The notes under the pieces: generated by a model
What the model was told of the DNA's origin: nothing
The model's input: only the letters and a program-made list of their open reading frames with translations
The model's database searches: none
In this document: piece after piece, positions 14,782-23,060 of the stretch
Numbering within the stretch: the first letter of the stretch is position 1
Layout: each line of letters starts with the position of its first letter
DNA from: Saprospiraceae bacterium
GTDB lineage: Bacteria > Bacteroidota > Bacteroidia > Chitinophagales > Saprospiraceae
Direction: 5' to 3'
NCBI GenBank assembly: GCA_027488855.1
Contig: JAIYAV010000374.1
Coordinates: 1 to 33,391, forward strand
DNA length: 33,391 nucleotides
Translations under genes and position numbers: made by a program

Positions 14782-17169
14782 TTAGTTGCGGAGCGGTTTG
14801 TTGTTCTGCAACATGTATTGGATGCGTTCCAGCGTTTTTTGCTCGCCGCAGAGGCTGAGGAAAGCTTCGCGCTCCAAATCCAGTAAGTATTGTTCCGAAA
14901 CCACTTGGGTGCCCGTGAGGTCGCCGCCACAAAGTACCCAGGCAATTTTTTTGGCAATTTTGATGTCGTGCTCGGAGGCGTAGCGGCCCAGTTTTAGTTC
15001 GTTGGCAGCTACATATAGAGCGGCCAGACCAGTTTGACCCAGTACGGTTACCTTTTTGGGCAGTGGTTGGGTGTAGTTGGGCGCCAGTTCCAGTACCTTT
15101 TTCTTGGCTTCGGCAATGGCGCGGTCTTTGTTCATCACGATTAGGTCACGCTCAGGCAAGAGATAGCGGTAATTGAAAGCCTCGGACGCGGAGGTACTTA
15201 CCCCGGCAGTGGCGATGGTTTTGAAACGATCGACCAAGGTTGGGATCAATACTTCACCTTCTTTGAACTCATCCGACGCGCGTACCGCAAATTCTTTGGT
15301 GCCGCCGCCGCCAGGAATGACGCCGATGCCTACTTCAACCAAACCGATGTAAGACTCCGCCGAAACCGTAGCGGCATCGGCATGCATCAACAACTCGCAA
15401 CCTCCACCAAACACATAGCCTTGGGTAGCCACCACCACCGGAATGCTGGAATAGCGGGCCCGCAAGGTCGTTTGCTGGAAGATGTTGACGGCCATATTCA
15501 GTTCCTCAAACTCGCCCTGGTAGGCCAGTTGGGCAATCATGAAGATGTTGGCACCTACACTGAAATTTGTCCCATTGTTGCCGATGACCAGGCCGTTCCA
15601 ATTGCCATCTTCAGCAATCTGGATGGCTTCATTGATGCCGCGCAGAACGCCTTCACCAATTGAGTTGTGCGGGCTGGTAAATTCCAAGCAAAGTACACCG
15701 TCACCGATGTCGTGGAGGATGACTTCGTTGTTTTTGAAAACAGGGGCCTGATCACCGTAGTTGTCCAGAACGATCAGGGATTCGCGGCCAGGGATACTGG
15801 CGTAGGCTTTTTTAGCTGGGTCGTAACAGAGGCGTTGGCCAGCTTCCCGTTTGTAGAAGCGGGTATGCCCAGCAGCCAGCATTTCTTTGACCCAGTCGGC
15901 TATTTTTTCACCTTGGGCTTCAGCACTCTGGATGCCTTTTTCCAAACCAATCAGGTCCCAATATTCAAACGGACCATACTCCCAGCCATAGCCTGCTTTC
16001 ATTGCATCGTCGATGCTGTAGAGCTGCTCGGTGATTTCTGGAATGCGGTTGGAGGAGTAAGCAAAAAGGCCATTGAGCGACTTTTGCACCAATTGTCCAC
16101 CAGCATCAGGAGCGTCATACAGCGCACAGATGCGTTTGGGCAAGTCGTCGATGTTTTTGCTCAGTTTGAGACTGGCCAGATCAGATTTGGCGGAAGGCTC
16201 GTATTGCAGTGTACTAAGGTTGAGCGCCAGAATGACCGGGCGGCCTTTTTCGTCTTTTTCGGCTGTTTTTTTGTAAAAACCTTGGCCAGTTTTGTTGCCC
16301 AAAAACTTATTGTCCAGCAGGAACTGCAAGTAATCCGGTACAGTAAAGGCTCCAGCCTGCTCGTCATCCGGGCAATTGGCCTTGATGCCTTTGATGACAT
16401 TGGCGGCGGTATCGTGTCCGACCAAATCACCTAGGCGGAAAGTACCCGTTTTGGGGCGACCGAGGGAAGGACCAGTCAAAACATCCACATCTTCGATACG
16501 CAGGCCCAGTTCGGTGGTCAACTGGTAGATTTTAGCCATGGCGTACACCCCTACACGGTTGCCGATAAAGGCGGGCGTGTCTTTGCACAATACGGTCTGT
16601 TTACCCAAGTGGATGTCTCCGTATTGCATGAAGAAATCCACCATTTCTGGCTTGGTTTTGGGGGTTGGAATGACCTCAAACAAGCGCAGGTAACGTGGTG
16701 GATTGAAAAAGTGGGTGCCGCAAAAATGCTGCTGAAAATCTTCACTACGGCCCTCCAGCATCAAATGGATGGGGATGCCCGAGGTATTGGAAGTGACGTA
16801 AGACCCGGCCTTGCGGTATTGGTCTACTTTGTCAAAAACCTTCTTTTTGATGTCTAAATTTTCGACAACCACCTCGATGATCCAATCACAATCCACAATT
16901 TTGGGCATGTCATCATCAAAGTTGCCAGTTTTGACCCGGCTGGCGAAACTCTTGTCGAATAGTGCGGCTGGCTTTGATTTGAGGGCGTTATCCAGCGCTT
17001 GGTTGACGATGCGATTGCGGGCGGCGGGGTTGTTTTTGTCCTCATCTTTGAGGTCAAAAGGGACAATGTCGAGCATGAGTACTTCCAAACCAATGTTGGC
17101 CAAATGGCAGGCAATACCAGCACCCATTACTCCCGAACCCAATACCGCAGCTTTTCTGATTCTTTTCAT
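14782..17169 (-). CDS. fadN: 3-hydroxyacyl-CoA dehydrogenase / enoyl-CoA hydratase fusion
   Basis: This 795-aa bifunctional enzyme performs the hydration and NAD-dependent oxidation steps of beta-oxidation. The dehydrogenase comes first: Rossmann motif AAVLGSGVMGAGIACHLA (residues 7-24), then the catalytic HFFNPPRYLRLFEVIPT segment (about 150) and a C-terminal dehydrogenase repeat around PKTGTFRLGDLVGHD and TGQGFYKK. The hydratase follows from about residue 490, with NFSVGANIFMI, GYVFGGGCELLMHAD and the glutamate-bearing GLVEVGIGVIPGGGGTKE. This order is that of Bacillus FadN, and opposite to FadB/FadJ. It is the first gene of the operon with fadA. Confidence 0.95.
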   Translation of the reverse strand: MKRIRKAAVLGSGVMGAGIACHLANIGLEVLMLDIVPFDLKDEDKNNPAARNRIVNQALDNALKSKPAALFDKSFASRVKTGNFDDDMPKIVDCDWIIEVVVENLDIKKKVFDKVDQYRKAGSYVTSNTSGIPIHLMLEGRSEDFQQHFCGTHFFNPPRYLRLFEVIPTPKTKPEMVDFFMQYGDIHLGKQTVLCKDTPAFIGNRVGVYAMAKIYQLTTELGLRIEDVDVLTGPSLGRPKTGTFRLGDLVGHDTAANVIKGIKANCPDDEQAGAFTVPDYLQFLLDNKFLGNKTGQGFYKKTAEKDEKGRPVILALNLSTLQYEPSAKSDLASLKLSKNIDDLPKRICALYDAPDAGGQLVQKSLNGLFAYSSNRIPEITEQLYSIDDAMKAGYGWEYGPFEYWDLIGLEKGIQSAEAQGEKIADWVKEMLAAGHTRFYKREAGQRLCYDPAKKAYASIPGRESLIVLDNYGDQAPVFKNNEVILHDIGDGVLCLEFTSPHNSIGEGVLRGINEAIQIAEDGNWNGLVIGNNGTNFSVGANIFMIAQLAYQGEFEELNMAVNIFQQTTLRARYSSIPVVVATQGYVFGGGCELLMHADAATVSAESYIGLVEVGIGVIPGGGGTKEFAVRASDEFKEGEVLIPTLVDRFKTIATAGVSTSASEAFNYRYLLPERDLIVMNKDRAIAEAKKKVLELAPNYTQPLPKKVTVLGQTGLAALYVAANELKLGRYASEHDIKIAKKIAWVLCGGDLTGTQVVSEQYLLDLEREAFLSLCGEQKTLERIQYMLQNNKPLRN

Positions 17170-17262
17170 AATAAAAGCGGCGTTCTGATTGGTTGAAATT
17201 GGCGTTGTTGATTTTAGACCTTCTATGCAGAAAATCTATTTAGCGAATTTTCGCTAATTGTG

Positions 17263-17270
17263 CAAATTTA
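17263..17270 (-). promoter_or_regulatory. Candidate -7 box of the fadN-fadA operon
   Basis: Read on the minus strand this is TAAATTTG, a full match to TAnnTTTG, about 95 nt before the fadN start codon. No clear -33 element is seen. Confidence 0.45.
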
Positions 17271-17318
17271 GGAATTAACTTGGAAGGGAAAAGGGAAAAT
17301 GGAGAATTTTTTAAAATA

Positions 17319-17365
17319 AAAAAGGCCAAAATCCAGGAAGCTTACTCCTGAAAATTGGCCTTTTT
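17319..17365. terminator. Intrinsic terminator between the NYN-CSD gene and fadN
   Basis: The stem AAAAAGGCCAA / TTGGCCTTTTT (17319-17329 and 17355-17365) surrounds a second hairpin, CAGGA...TCCTG (17334-17350). The A-run and T-run flank make it bidirectional, but it mainly ends the minus-strand NYN-CSD transcript, 21 bp after that gene's stop codon. Confidence 0.85.
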
Positions 17366-17385
17366 GTCTTGCGGTTTATTGGCAG

Positions 17386-18327
17386 TTATTGCTCAACCAC
17401 AAATACTTCTTTTGCCATCATGCGTCCATCTTCCTTGGGTTCAAGGGAGAAGGATACGCTGTCGCCGATCTCAAGTTCATTGAAATCGTAATCGATTAAG
17501 CTGCTAAAGTGGAAAAAGACGTTGTTTGGTGGATACTTGATGAAGCCATACCCTTCTTTGAGTGAAAGAATGGTACTTTGATGGAATTCATCTTCCGTAG
17601 TGGATTCGCCACTGCCAGGTTGCCAATTGGTCACTTGTTTGTGCGAAATTTTTGCTTCTGTTTTCGGAACAAACAAGCTGCTTACTATTGCTTCACTTTT
17701 GGGTGAAAAATCATCAATGATCTCGTGCATGGCAATGGGGTAAGCGCAGCTGGTCACCAAATCATTGGATGTACGGGTACTGAAGCGGTTGCCTTCTTCA
17801 TCGGTGTACTCAAAGTTCCAGTGTAGCAACATCACCCGGCTACCCAATGAGTGCAATTTGCGCACCAGTGGAGCGTAATCGCCATCGGCAGCCAAAATGA
17901 CCACAACGTCGAAACGCTTGTAAAAGGTCATTTCAAAGGCTTCCAAGGCCAGCCATACATCGATGCCTTTTTCTTGCCAACGCCCATGAAAGTTGCGCAC
18001 AGGAAGGTAGTGTACGGATACACCCTCACTCATCAGAATGTCGTCGAAGGCGCGTTCAAAGTACAATAAATTCCCTCGTTGACTGGCTTCGCTGGCACTT
18101 AGGCGGCCACGGAAATAATGGGCGTCAATGATTTGGCAACGGTGAAACTCTTCGTCTTCTTCAATGGCCACTTGTTTGCGTACAAAATCATGCAAACCAC
18201 GAATGCTGATCCGGCTACGGCGTTCGTGTACATAATTGTAGTAGTTGCTTACCTGCAGGAAATAATGGCCATCATAAAACACGCCAATGCGGATTAACCC
18301 GGCTTTTGAATTTGGAAAGTTTGTCAT
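17386..18327 (-). CDS. NYN (PIN-like) ribonuclease domain fused to cold-shock domain
   Basis: This 313-aa protein has an N-terminal NYN domain (about 11-200) and a C-terminal cold-shock OB fold (about 247-312). The NYN domain retains the acidic metal-binding set: D19 in RIGVFYDGHYF, D123 in KGIDVWLALEAF, and D148 and D150 in ILAADGDYAPLV, so it is probably an active metal-dependent RNA nuclease of the LabA/NYN type. The cold-shock part has STILSLKEGYGFIKYPPNN and VFFHFSSL, matching RNP1/RNP2-type RNA-binding strands. The two are joined by a linker of about 45 polar residues. The gene stands alone, with a terminator at 17319-17365. Its RNA target cannot be read from the sequence. Confidence 0.88.
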   Translation of the reverse strand: MTNFPNSKAGLIRIGVFYDGHYFLQVSNYYNYVHERRSRISIRGLHDFVRKQVAIEEDEEFHRCQIIDAHYFRGRLSASEASQRGNLLYFERAFDDILMSEGVSVHYLPVRNFHGRWQEKGIDVWLALEAFEMTFYKRFDVVVILAADGDYAPLVRKLHSLGSRVMLLHWNFEYTDEEGNRFSTRTSNDLVTSCAYPIAMHEIIDDFSPKSEAIVSSLFVPKTEAKISHKQVTNWQPGSGESTTEDEFHQSTILSLKEGYGFIKYPPNNVFFHFSSLIDYDFNELEIGDSVSFSLEPKEDGRMMAKEVFVVEQ

Positions 18328-18692
18328 CTATCTTATCTGTTTTCAAAAAAAATATTTCGTACTCGATTCATTACTGGATTTTGCACTGTTGGGAAACTTA
18401 TCTGATTTCAATGGGCCTGGGAATGAGGCAGTAATACTTCCAGTGTTAAAAAAATCTTAATTAGAGGTTTACTTTGTGTTCATTTTGGTCGCGCAAGATC
18501 GTATTTTTTAACAAAAAACAAAAAAAAATCCCCGAAAGTCACACATCTTTTTTAACAACAAGAGCAAATTCCTTTAAGTTTTGGATTAAGGAAAACTTAA
18601 ATTGTTAAATTTGGGCGCGGGTAGGATACTTATCTGCGAAAGTACTTCGTTTTGAAGCGAAAATACGAACTAATCTAAAAACATCTTTTTCC
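18328..18692. other. 365-bp divergent intergenic region
   Basis: This gap lies between the divergent NYN-CSD and exbB genes. It contains the exbB promoter (18579-18613) and several A- or T-runs, and no palindromic repeat, in contrast to most other gaps here. I see no convincing small coding frame or structured RNA in it. Confidence 0.5.
18579..18613 (+). promoter_or_regulatory. Candidate promoter of the exbB-exbD-exbD-tonB operon
   Basis: A -33 TTTTG (18579-18583) is followed after 22 nt by TAAATTTG (18606-18613), a full match to TAnnTTTG. Transcription would begin near 18620, leaving a leader of about 73 nt before the exbB start codon. Confidence 0.55.
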
Positions 18693-19397
18693 ATGCTACT
18701 GAACATTCTGCTGCTGCAAGCTGGTTTGGATACAACTTCACAAGAAGCTGTGAATGAGGCTAGTGTTGCCTCTAGAAGTACCCTCGACTTATTGATGGAA
18801 GGTGGCCCTGCGGGGGTAATCATCAGTTTTTTGATCATCGTCATGTCTTTTATTGCCGTGTACATTTTCTTTGAGCGCTATCGAATGATCAAGCGGGCTT
18901 CGAGAGTGGATGAAAATTTCATGAACAATATCCGAGCCAACGTCAAAAATGGCAACGTTGCAGCCGCAAGGGCGCTATGCCAGGCCAGCGGCTCTCCTGT
19001 TGCGATGATGGTGGAAAAAGGAATCCTGCGCATTGGCAAGCCAGTACGCGATATTGAACACGCCATCGAGAATGTGGGCAAGGTGGAATTGTCCAAAATG
19101 GAAAAGAACCTCAACATCCTCAGCATCATTGCGGGTGTTGCACCGATGTTTGGATTTTTGGGAACCATTGCGGGGATGATCCAGACCTTCTCTTCGCTGG
19201 CCGAATCCAATAACCTCACCATTGGAGTTATCGCTGGTGGTATTTATGTCAAAATGTTTACATCCGCTTTGGGCTTGGTCGTGGGGATTATGGCCTTTAT
19301 TTTCTACAATTTACTTAATGGTATGATTGACCGGGTGGTGGACAACATGGAGCTGAGCACTTTCGACTTTATTGATATGCTTCAGGAACCAACCTAG
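18693..19397 (+). CDS. exbB: MotA/TolQ/ExbB-family proton channel protein
   Basis: ExbB is the inner-membrane proton channel scaffold that powers TonB. The 234-aa protein has an N-terminal helix (about 38-60), a cytoplasmic loop (about 61-135) and two further helices (about 140-165 and 175-205), with the family signature NILSIIAGVAPMFGFLGTIAGMIQTF and the late GGIYVKMFTSALGLVVGIMAF. It is the first gene of a cluster with two exbD genes and a TonB-like gene, which together form a complete energising complex for outer-membrane receptors. Confidence 0.93.
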   Translation: MLLNILLLQAGLDTTSQEAVNEASVASRSTLDLLMEGGPAGVIISFLIIVMSFIAVYIFFERYRMIKRASRVDENFMNNIRANVKNGNVAAARALCQASGSPVAMMVEKGILRIGKPVRDIEHAIENVGKVELSKMEKNLNILSIIAGVAPMFGFLGTIAGMIQTFSSLAESNNLTIGVIAGGIYVKMFTSALGLVVGIMAFIFYNLLNGMIDRVVDNMELSTFDFIDMLQEPT

Positions 19398-19452
19398 TCG
19401 CCTGCTGAGGCACTATTTTTTGTTCTTGTTCATCAGCTTTATACTTATCATT

Positions 19453-19857
19453 ATGGCGATACGCACCAGAAAAAAGGCATTAACCGAGGTGAATCTTTCC
19501 TCGATGACCGACATCATTTTTATGTTGCTCATCTTTTTTATGCTCACCTCTACGCTGATCAGAATCGTTCCCTTTGAGTTGCCGAAATCCTTTTCAAGGG
19601 CCAAAGCCCCCATCAAAATAACGGTTGAAATCAGGGCTAACGATTTGGGCTATGAAGTGAATGACAATCCTATCACCGAGGAAGAGTTGAAAGACGTGAT
19701 TGCCCGGACGATTCAGGAAAAAAAGGCAGCCAATGAGGATGTGACCGTAACCATTATTGCTGAAAAAGGGGTGAAATTTCGCAAAGTGACGGATGTGATC
19801 AAAATCGCCAACGGTCTTGGCACCAAGGCCATTCTGGCAACTGAACCGCACACTTAA
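19453..19857 (+). CDS. exbD: ExbD/TolR-family biopolymer transport protein, copy 1
   Basis: This 134-aa protein has a short cytoplasmic N-terminus, one membrane helix (about 17-37) and a periplasmic ExbD domain. The proton-path aspartate is in the motif SSMTDIIFMLLIFFML. I chose the ATG at 19453 (MAIRTRKKALTEVN) because the longer frame from 19372 overlaps exbB by 26 bp and adds a spurious hydrophobic leader. Two ExbD paralogues in one operon are usual for Bacteroidota TonB systems. Confidence 0.92.
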   Translation: MAIRTRKKALTEVNLSSMTDIIFMLLIFFMLTSTLIRIVPFELPKSFSRAKAPIKITVEIRANDLGYEVNDNPITEEELKDVIARTIQEKKAANEDVTVTIIAEKGVKFRKVTDVIKIANGLGTKAILATEPHT

Positions 19858-19868
19858 ACAACACGGAC

Positions 19869-20273
19869 ATGAACTTACGCAATAGAGACCGGGAAGGAAA
19901 AGGCGAACATGGCATGAACTCCATGACCGACATCATTTTTATCCTCTTGATGTTTTTTATGATGACATCAACCTTAACTGCTCCCAGTGCTTTGAATTTG
20001 ATGCTCCCCGGCAACTCAGCCACTACTGCCAACAAGGCCAAAGATAAGTTGATCGATGTGGGCATTGAGGCCGACGGAACTTATTCGCTGAATGGACGGC
20101 TGGCTAGTTTACTCTTGGTGCAGGAGCAACTGAAATCGCTTAGGGAAAACAGTCTGGAAGAAGTGTACGTGACCGTGTCCCCATCGCCAGAAGCGCCAGT
20201 GGAAAACGTGGTTGAAATCATGGACATTACTTATCAACTGGGTATCAGCGCGATATTGAACACACTGGAGTAA
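19869..20273 (+). CDS. exbD: ExbD/TolR-family biopolymer transport protein, copy 2
   Basis: This second ExbD paralogue is 134 aa long with a membrane helix at about 20-41 (NSMTDIIFILLMFFMMTSTL, including the conserved aspartate) and a periplasmic domain. It starts 11 bp after the first copy and ends 23 bp before the TonB-like gene. Sequence similarity to copy 1 is concentrated in the helix. Confidence 0.92.
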   Translation: MNLRNRDREGKGEHGMNSMTDIIFILLMFFMMTSTLTAPSALNLMLPGNSATTANKAKDKLIDVGIEADGTYSLNGRLASLLLVQEQLKSLRENSLEEVYVTVSPSPEAPVENVVEIMDITYQLGISAILNTLE

Positions 20274-20296
20274 GCATTTGTTTCCTCGATTAAAGC

Positions 20297-21196
20297 ATGA
20301 TCATCATGGCTATGAAAATATCAGCATTTGAGCGCAAAATAAAAAACCAGGGCTTGGTCATCAGTACGGTCATCCACGTTGTGCTGATCCTACTGATGTT
20401 GATCGCCCACACCAAAACACCCACTCCACCACCACCACCGGTTGAAGGGGTATTGGTCAATTTGGGCTTGCCAGATGTTGGACAAGGAGAAGAAAACACC
20501 CCTGGGCCGCCCGTTCCCACGCCAGCGCCACCCAATGTAAAGCCCGATCCAACGGAAAAAACGCCTGCGCTGCCAGACAAAAAAAATCCGCCACCACCCA
20601 GCAAACCCAATAAGTCGGAGCCCAAACCAACGGTAACCACCGAGGATCCCGCTGCCATTGCCTTGCGCGAACGGCAGGAAAAAGACCGCAAAGCCAGAGA
20701 GGAGTCGGACCGAATTACCCGCGAAAACAATGAAAAGCAGCGCCTGGCCGATGAGGATAAACGCCGCAAAGAAGCCGAAGCCAAAGCAACCAAGGATCAA
20801 ATTGGAGGTTTGTTCGGTGGCGGCGGCAAAGGATCAGGTAAAGGCAATACGGGAAAACCTGGCAATCAGGGGGATCCCAATGGTGATCCTAATGCCAAAA
20901 ACCTGGAAGGAATCACCACAGGTACAGGCTCAGTAGGTGGAAGTTTGGGAAACCGAAACGTAGTCTCTGCACCCCGCATTTCGGATAATTCTTCCTTGGA
21001 GGGTACAGTAGTCATCCGCGTTTGTGTGGATGCAAGTGGTTCGGTGGTTTCTGCCGATTTTACCCAAGGAGGATCTACCACTTCCAATAGTACTCTGGTG
21101 AATCTCGCGATCAACAATGCCAAAAAGTGGAAATTCTCTGCTGGCGAAGTTGATAGCCAATGTGGTACGGTGACTTATCGATTTAAAGTACAATAG
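20297..21196 (+). CDS. tonB: TonB/TolA-like energy transducer
   Basis: This 299-aa protein has one N-terminal membrane anchor (about 20-38, VISTVIHVVLILLMLIAH), a long Pro-rich linker with PPPPP and PAPP runs, a charged Lys/Glu/Arg-rich helical segment (about 120-170) recalling TolA, a Gly-rich stretch (GGGGKGSGKGN), and a C-terminal TonB-type domain (about 235-299; EGTVVIRVCVDASGSV and KKWKFS). In this C-terminal domain two cysteines (VCVDASG and DSQCGTV) sit in adjacent predicted strands and could form a disulfide. It would pass proton-motive energy from ExbB/ExbD to SusC-type receptors. In-frame ATG codons at 20306 and 20312 are possible alternative starts. Confidence 0.85.
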   Translation: MIIMAMKISAFERKIKNQGLVISTVIHVVLILLMLIAHTKTPTPPPPPVEGVLVNLGLPDVGQGEENTPGPPVPTPAPPNVKPDPTEKTPALPDKKNPPPPSKPNKSEPKPTVTTEDPAAIALRERQEKDRKAREESDRITRENNEKQRLADEDKRRKEAEAKATKDQIGGLFGGGGKGSGKGNTGKPGNQGDPNGDPNAKNLEGITTGTGSVGGSLGNRNVVSAPRISDNSSLEGTVVIRVCVDASGSVVSADFTQGGSTTSNSTLVNLAINNAKKWKFSAGEVDSQCGTVTYRFKVQ

Positions 21197-21202
21197 TGTA
21201 GT

Positions 21203-21492
21203 CTAAGAACCTATGACTCCTGAATGCAGGGTCGAATGGTTCTGGATTGAGCAACGGAAGCCCCGCTAGGGGCGCAATATGGGTAGCAAATTGTGATTCC
21301 CGGAGTTTCCGTAGTCCCGTAGGGACGCAATGTGGGTATCATGCCATTATTAAAATACCCACATCACGTCCCTACGGGACTCTGAGAAACATCTGGTCCG
21401 TTTTGCTACCCATATCACGCCCCTAGCGGGGCTCGCGTTGCTCGAAAATTCAGAACCATTCGATGGTACCTTCTGGGGGCAGAGGTTCTTAG
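21203..21492. repeat. 290-nt nested inverted repeat
   Basis: The whole gap between tonB and folC folds back on itself. Matched blocks from outside in are CTAAGAACCT (21203/21483), CGAATGGTTCTG (21233/21451), GAGCAACG (21249/21436), AGCCCCGCTAGGGGCG (21259/21418), ATATGGGTAGCAAA (21277/about 21402), GTCCCGTAGGGACG (21314/21367) and ATGTGGGTAT (21330/21355). The blocks GCCCCGCTAGGGGC and GTCCCGTAGGGAC are themselves palindromes, so the arms can form alternative small hairpins. No coding capacity is seen. Confidence 0.9.
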
Positions 21493-21565
21493 GCATAGCA
21501 CGATGCTAGGTGAAATTTTTAATTGAACAGTTCATGATTCATACCTAGCCCTTCCGAACTTTCTC

Positions 21566-22849
21566 ATGTCCTACCAACAAACTCTCGATTACCTCTACGC
21601 CCAGCTCCCCATGTACCATCGCATTGGAGCAGTGGCTTATAAAAAAGACCTGGGCAATACCTATGCCCTGCTGGAACACCTGGGCAATCCACAGCAAAAA
21701 TTCCAATCCATCCACGTCGGCGGTACCAATGGCAAGGGCTCTACCTCCCATATGCTGAGTGCCATTTTACAGGCGAAAGGCTTCAAAACGGGGTTGTATG
21801 TTTCGCCGCATTACCGCGATTTTCGCGAGCGCATCAAGATCAATGGCCAGTACATTTCCCGCCAGTTTGTGATCGATTTTGTGGGAAAAATGAAGCCGAT
21901 CATCGCGGAAGTTCAACCCTCATTCTTTGAACTAACGGTGGCGATGGCCTTTGAATATTTTGCCCAACGCAAAGTGGATGTGGCGGTCATTGAAGTGGGT
22001 TTGGGCGGCAGATTGGACAGCACCAATGTGATTACTCCGGTGTTGAGTGTGATCACCAACATCAGTTTTGACCACATGCAATTCCTGGGGAATACCTTGC
22101 CCGAAATTGCATCGGAAAAAGCAGGCATCATCAAACCTGGCGTGCCAGTGGTGATTGGGGAGACGCATCCCGAAAGTGTTCCGGTATTTATGGCTACGGC
22201 CAAAGACAAAAGCGCTCTGATCACCTTTGCCGACCAACATGTTCAGGTAAAATTATTGGCTGAAAATTTAAGCCATAGTTTTTTTGAAGTGCTGAATGAT
22301 GGAGTAGTCGTGTATCCAGACCTGGCGGTAAATTTGCACGGGAATTATCAAATTTTGAATGTTCAAACCGTTTTGCAAGCAGTAAGTAAGCTGCCAAAAG
22401 CTTGGGAGATTGATGACCAGGCCATTGCCACTGGTTTAAAAGACCTGGTACCTCTGACTCGCTTTATGGGCCGTTGGCAATTATTGGGTCAAAATCCGAC
22501 CATCATTGCCGATAGTGCCCACAATGAAGCAGGCATTCAATTGGCCATGCAGCAATTGGCTAAAATTCCTCGCCAAAAATTACACCTGGTGATTGGAGTG
22601 GTACGCGATAAAGACTTGGCAAAAATGTTGCCGCAATTGCCTGCGGATGGCATTTATTATTTTACCAAACCCGACATTCCTCGGGGACTGGAAGCGGAGG
22701 CACTGCAAAAAGCCGCAGCAGAGCAGGGCCGCAAAGGGAGAGCGTATAGTTCGGTGAAAAATGCGCTGAAAGCAGCGCGTCGTCACGCCCAAAAGGATGA
22801 TTTGATCTATGTGGGTGGGAGTATTTTTGTCTTGGCAGAAATTCTTTGA
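21566..22849 (+). CDS. folC: Bifunctional dihydrofolate / folylpolyglutamate synthase
   Basis: FolC joins glutamate to dihydropteroate and then extends the gamma-glutamyl chain of folates, using ATP. The 427-aa protein is of normal length. It has the Mur-ligase-type P-loop IHVGGTNGKGSTSHML (about 49-64), the catalytic region SPHYRDFRERIKING, the EVGLGGRLDSTNVI motif, ITNISFDHMQFLGNT with the metal-site histidine, the carbamylated-lysine region EKAGIIKPGVPVV, and the C-terminal domain start around DSAHNEAG (about 315). It stands alone, with a palindromic element upstream. Confidence 0.96.
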   Translation: MSYQQTLDYLYAQLPMYHRIGAVAYKKDLGNTYALLEHLGNPQQKFQSIHVGGTNGKGSTSHMLSAILQAKGFKTGLYVSPHYRDFRERIKINGQYISRQFVIDFVGKMKPIIAEVQPSFFELTVAMAFEYFAQRKVDVAVIEVGLGGRLDSTNVITPVLSVITNISFDHMQFLGNTLPEIASEKAGIIKPGVPVVIGETHPESVPVFMATAKDKSALITFADQHVQVKLLAENLSHSFFEVLNDGVVVYPDLAVNLHGNYQILNVQTVLQAVSKLPKAWEIDDQAIATGLKDLVPLTRFMGRWQLLGQNPTIIADSAHNEAGIQLAMQQLAKIPRQKLHLVIGVVRDKDLAKMLPQLPADGIYYFTKPDIPRGLEAEALQKAAAEQGRKGRAYSSVKNALKAARRHAQKDDLIYVGGSIFVLAEIL

Positions 22850-22870
22850 AGCTAGTGTAGCAAGTTTGTA

Positions 22871-22905
22871 AAAATAAAAAAAGGTGCCCCTTTAAGGAGA
22901 GCACC
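22871..22905 (-). terminator. Minus-strand intrinsic terminator with no annotated gene
   Basis: On the minus strand GGTGCTCTCC...GGGGCACC is followed by TTTTTTTATTTT (22871-22882). The T-run exists only on this strand, so it cannot end folC on the plus strand. The stem is GGTGC/GCACC with a small internal loop and an outer-to-inner CCT/AGG pair. It is the 3' end of the cryptic unit described at 22914-23055. Confidence 0.6.
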
Positions 22906-22913
22906 CACATAAA

Positions 22914-23006
22914 CTATAAACAAACAAAAAACATTAGCAATCTTGTGATCAGGATCAAAACGCAAACGATCCCGATTTCGTTCAACGAAGTACGTAAATT
23001 CACCAT
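22914..23006 (-). CDS. Candidate 30-aa hydrophobic peptide (or structured small RNA)
   Basis: A short frame from ATG at 23006 to TAG at 22914 encodes a 30-residue peptide beginning MVNLRTSLNEIG and continuing as a hydrophobic segment (IVCVLILITRLLMFFVCL) of membrane-spanning length with one Arg inside. An AGGA string lies about 5 nt before the ATG. It sits between a TAnnTTTG promoter box (23048-23055) and an intrinsic terminator (22871-22905) on the same strand. The same DNA can fold into hairpins at 22948-22976, 22977-22989 and 23018-23033, so a non-coding RNA is an equally good reading. I recognise no family, and coding is unproven. Confidence 0.35.
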   Translation of the reverse strand: MVNLRTSLNEIGIVCVLILITRLLMFFVCL

Positions 23007-23047
23007 TTATTCCTGCACTTTTTGGACAAAAAGCTCGAAATAAACCG

Positions 23048-23055
23048 CAAATATA
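23048..23055 (-). promoter_or_regulatory. Candidate -7 box of the cryptic minus-strand unit
   Basis: Read on the minus strand this is TATATTTG, a full match to TAnnTTTG, with a TTTG about 15 nt further upstream (a short spacing). Transcription would begin near 23041 and end near 22871, about 170 nt. It lies just before the start of the divergent glycosylase gene. Confidence 0.45.
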
Positions 23056-23060
23056 CCGCA

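Noticed and set aside
13503..17169. Frameshift or pseudogene in the fadN-fadA pair
   Set aside because: Both proteins have normal length and all catalytic motifs; the 109-bp gap is explained by the REP-like hairpins.
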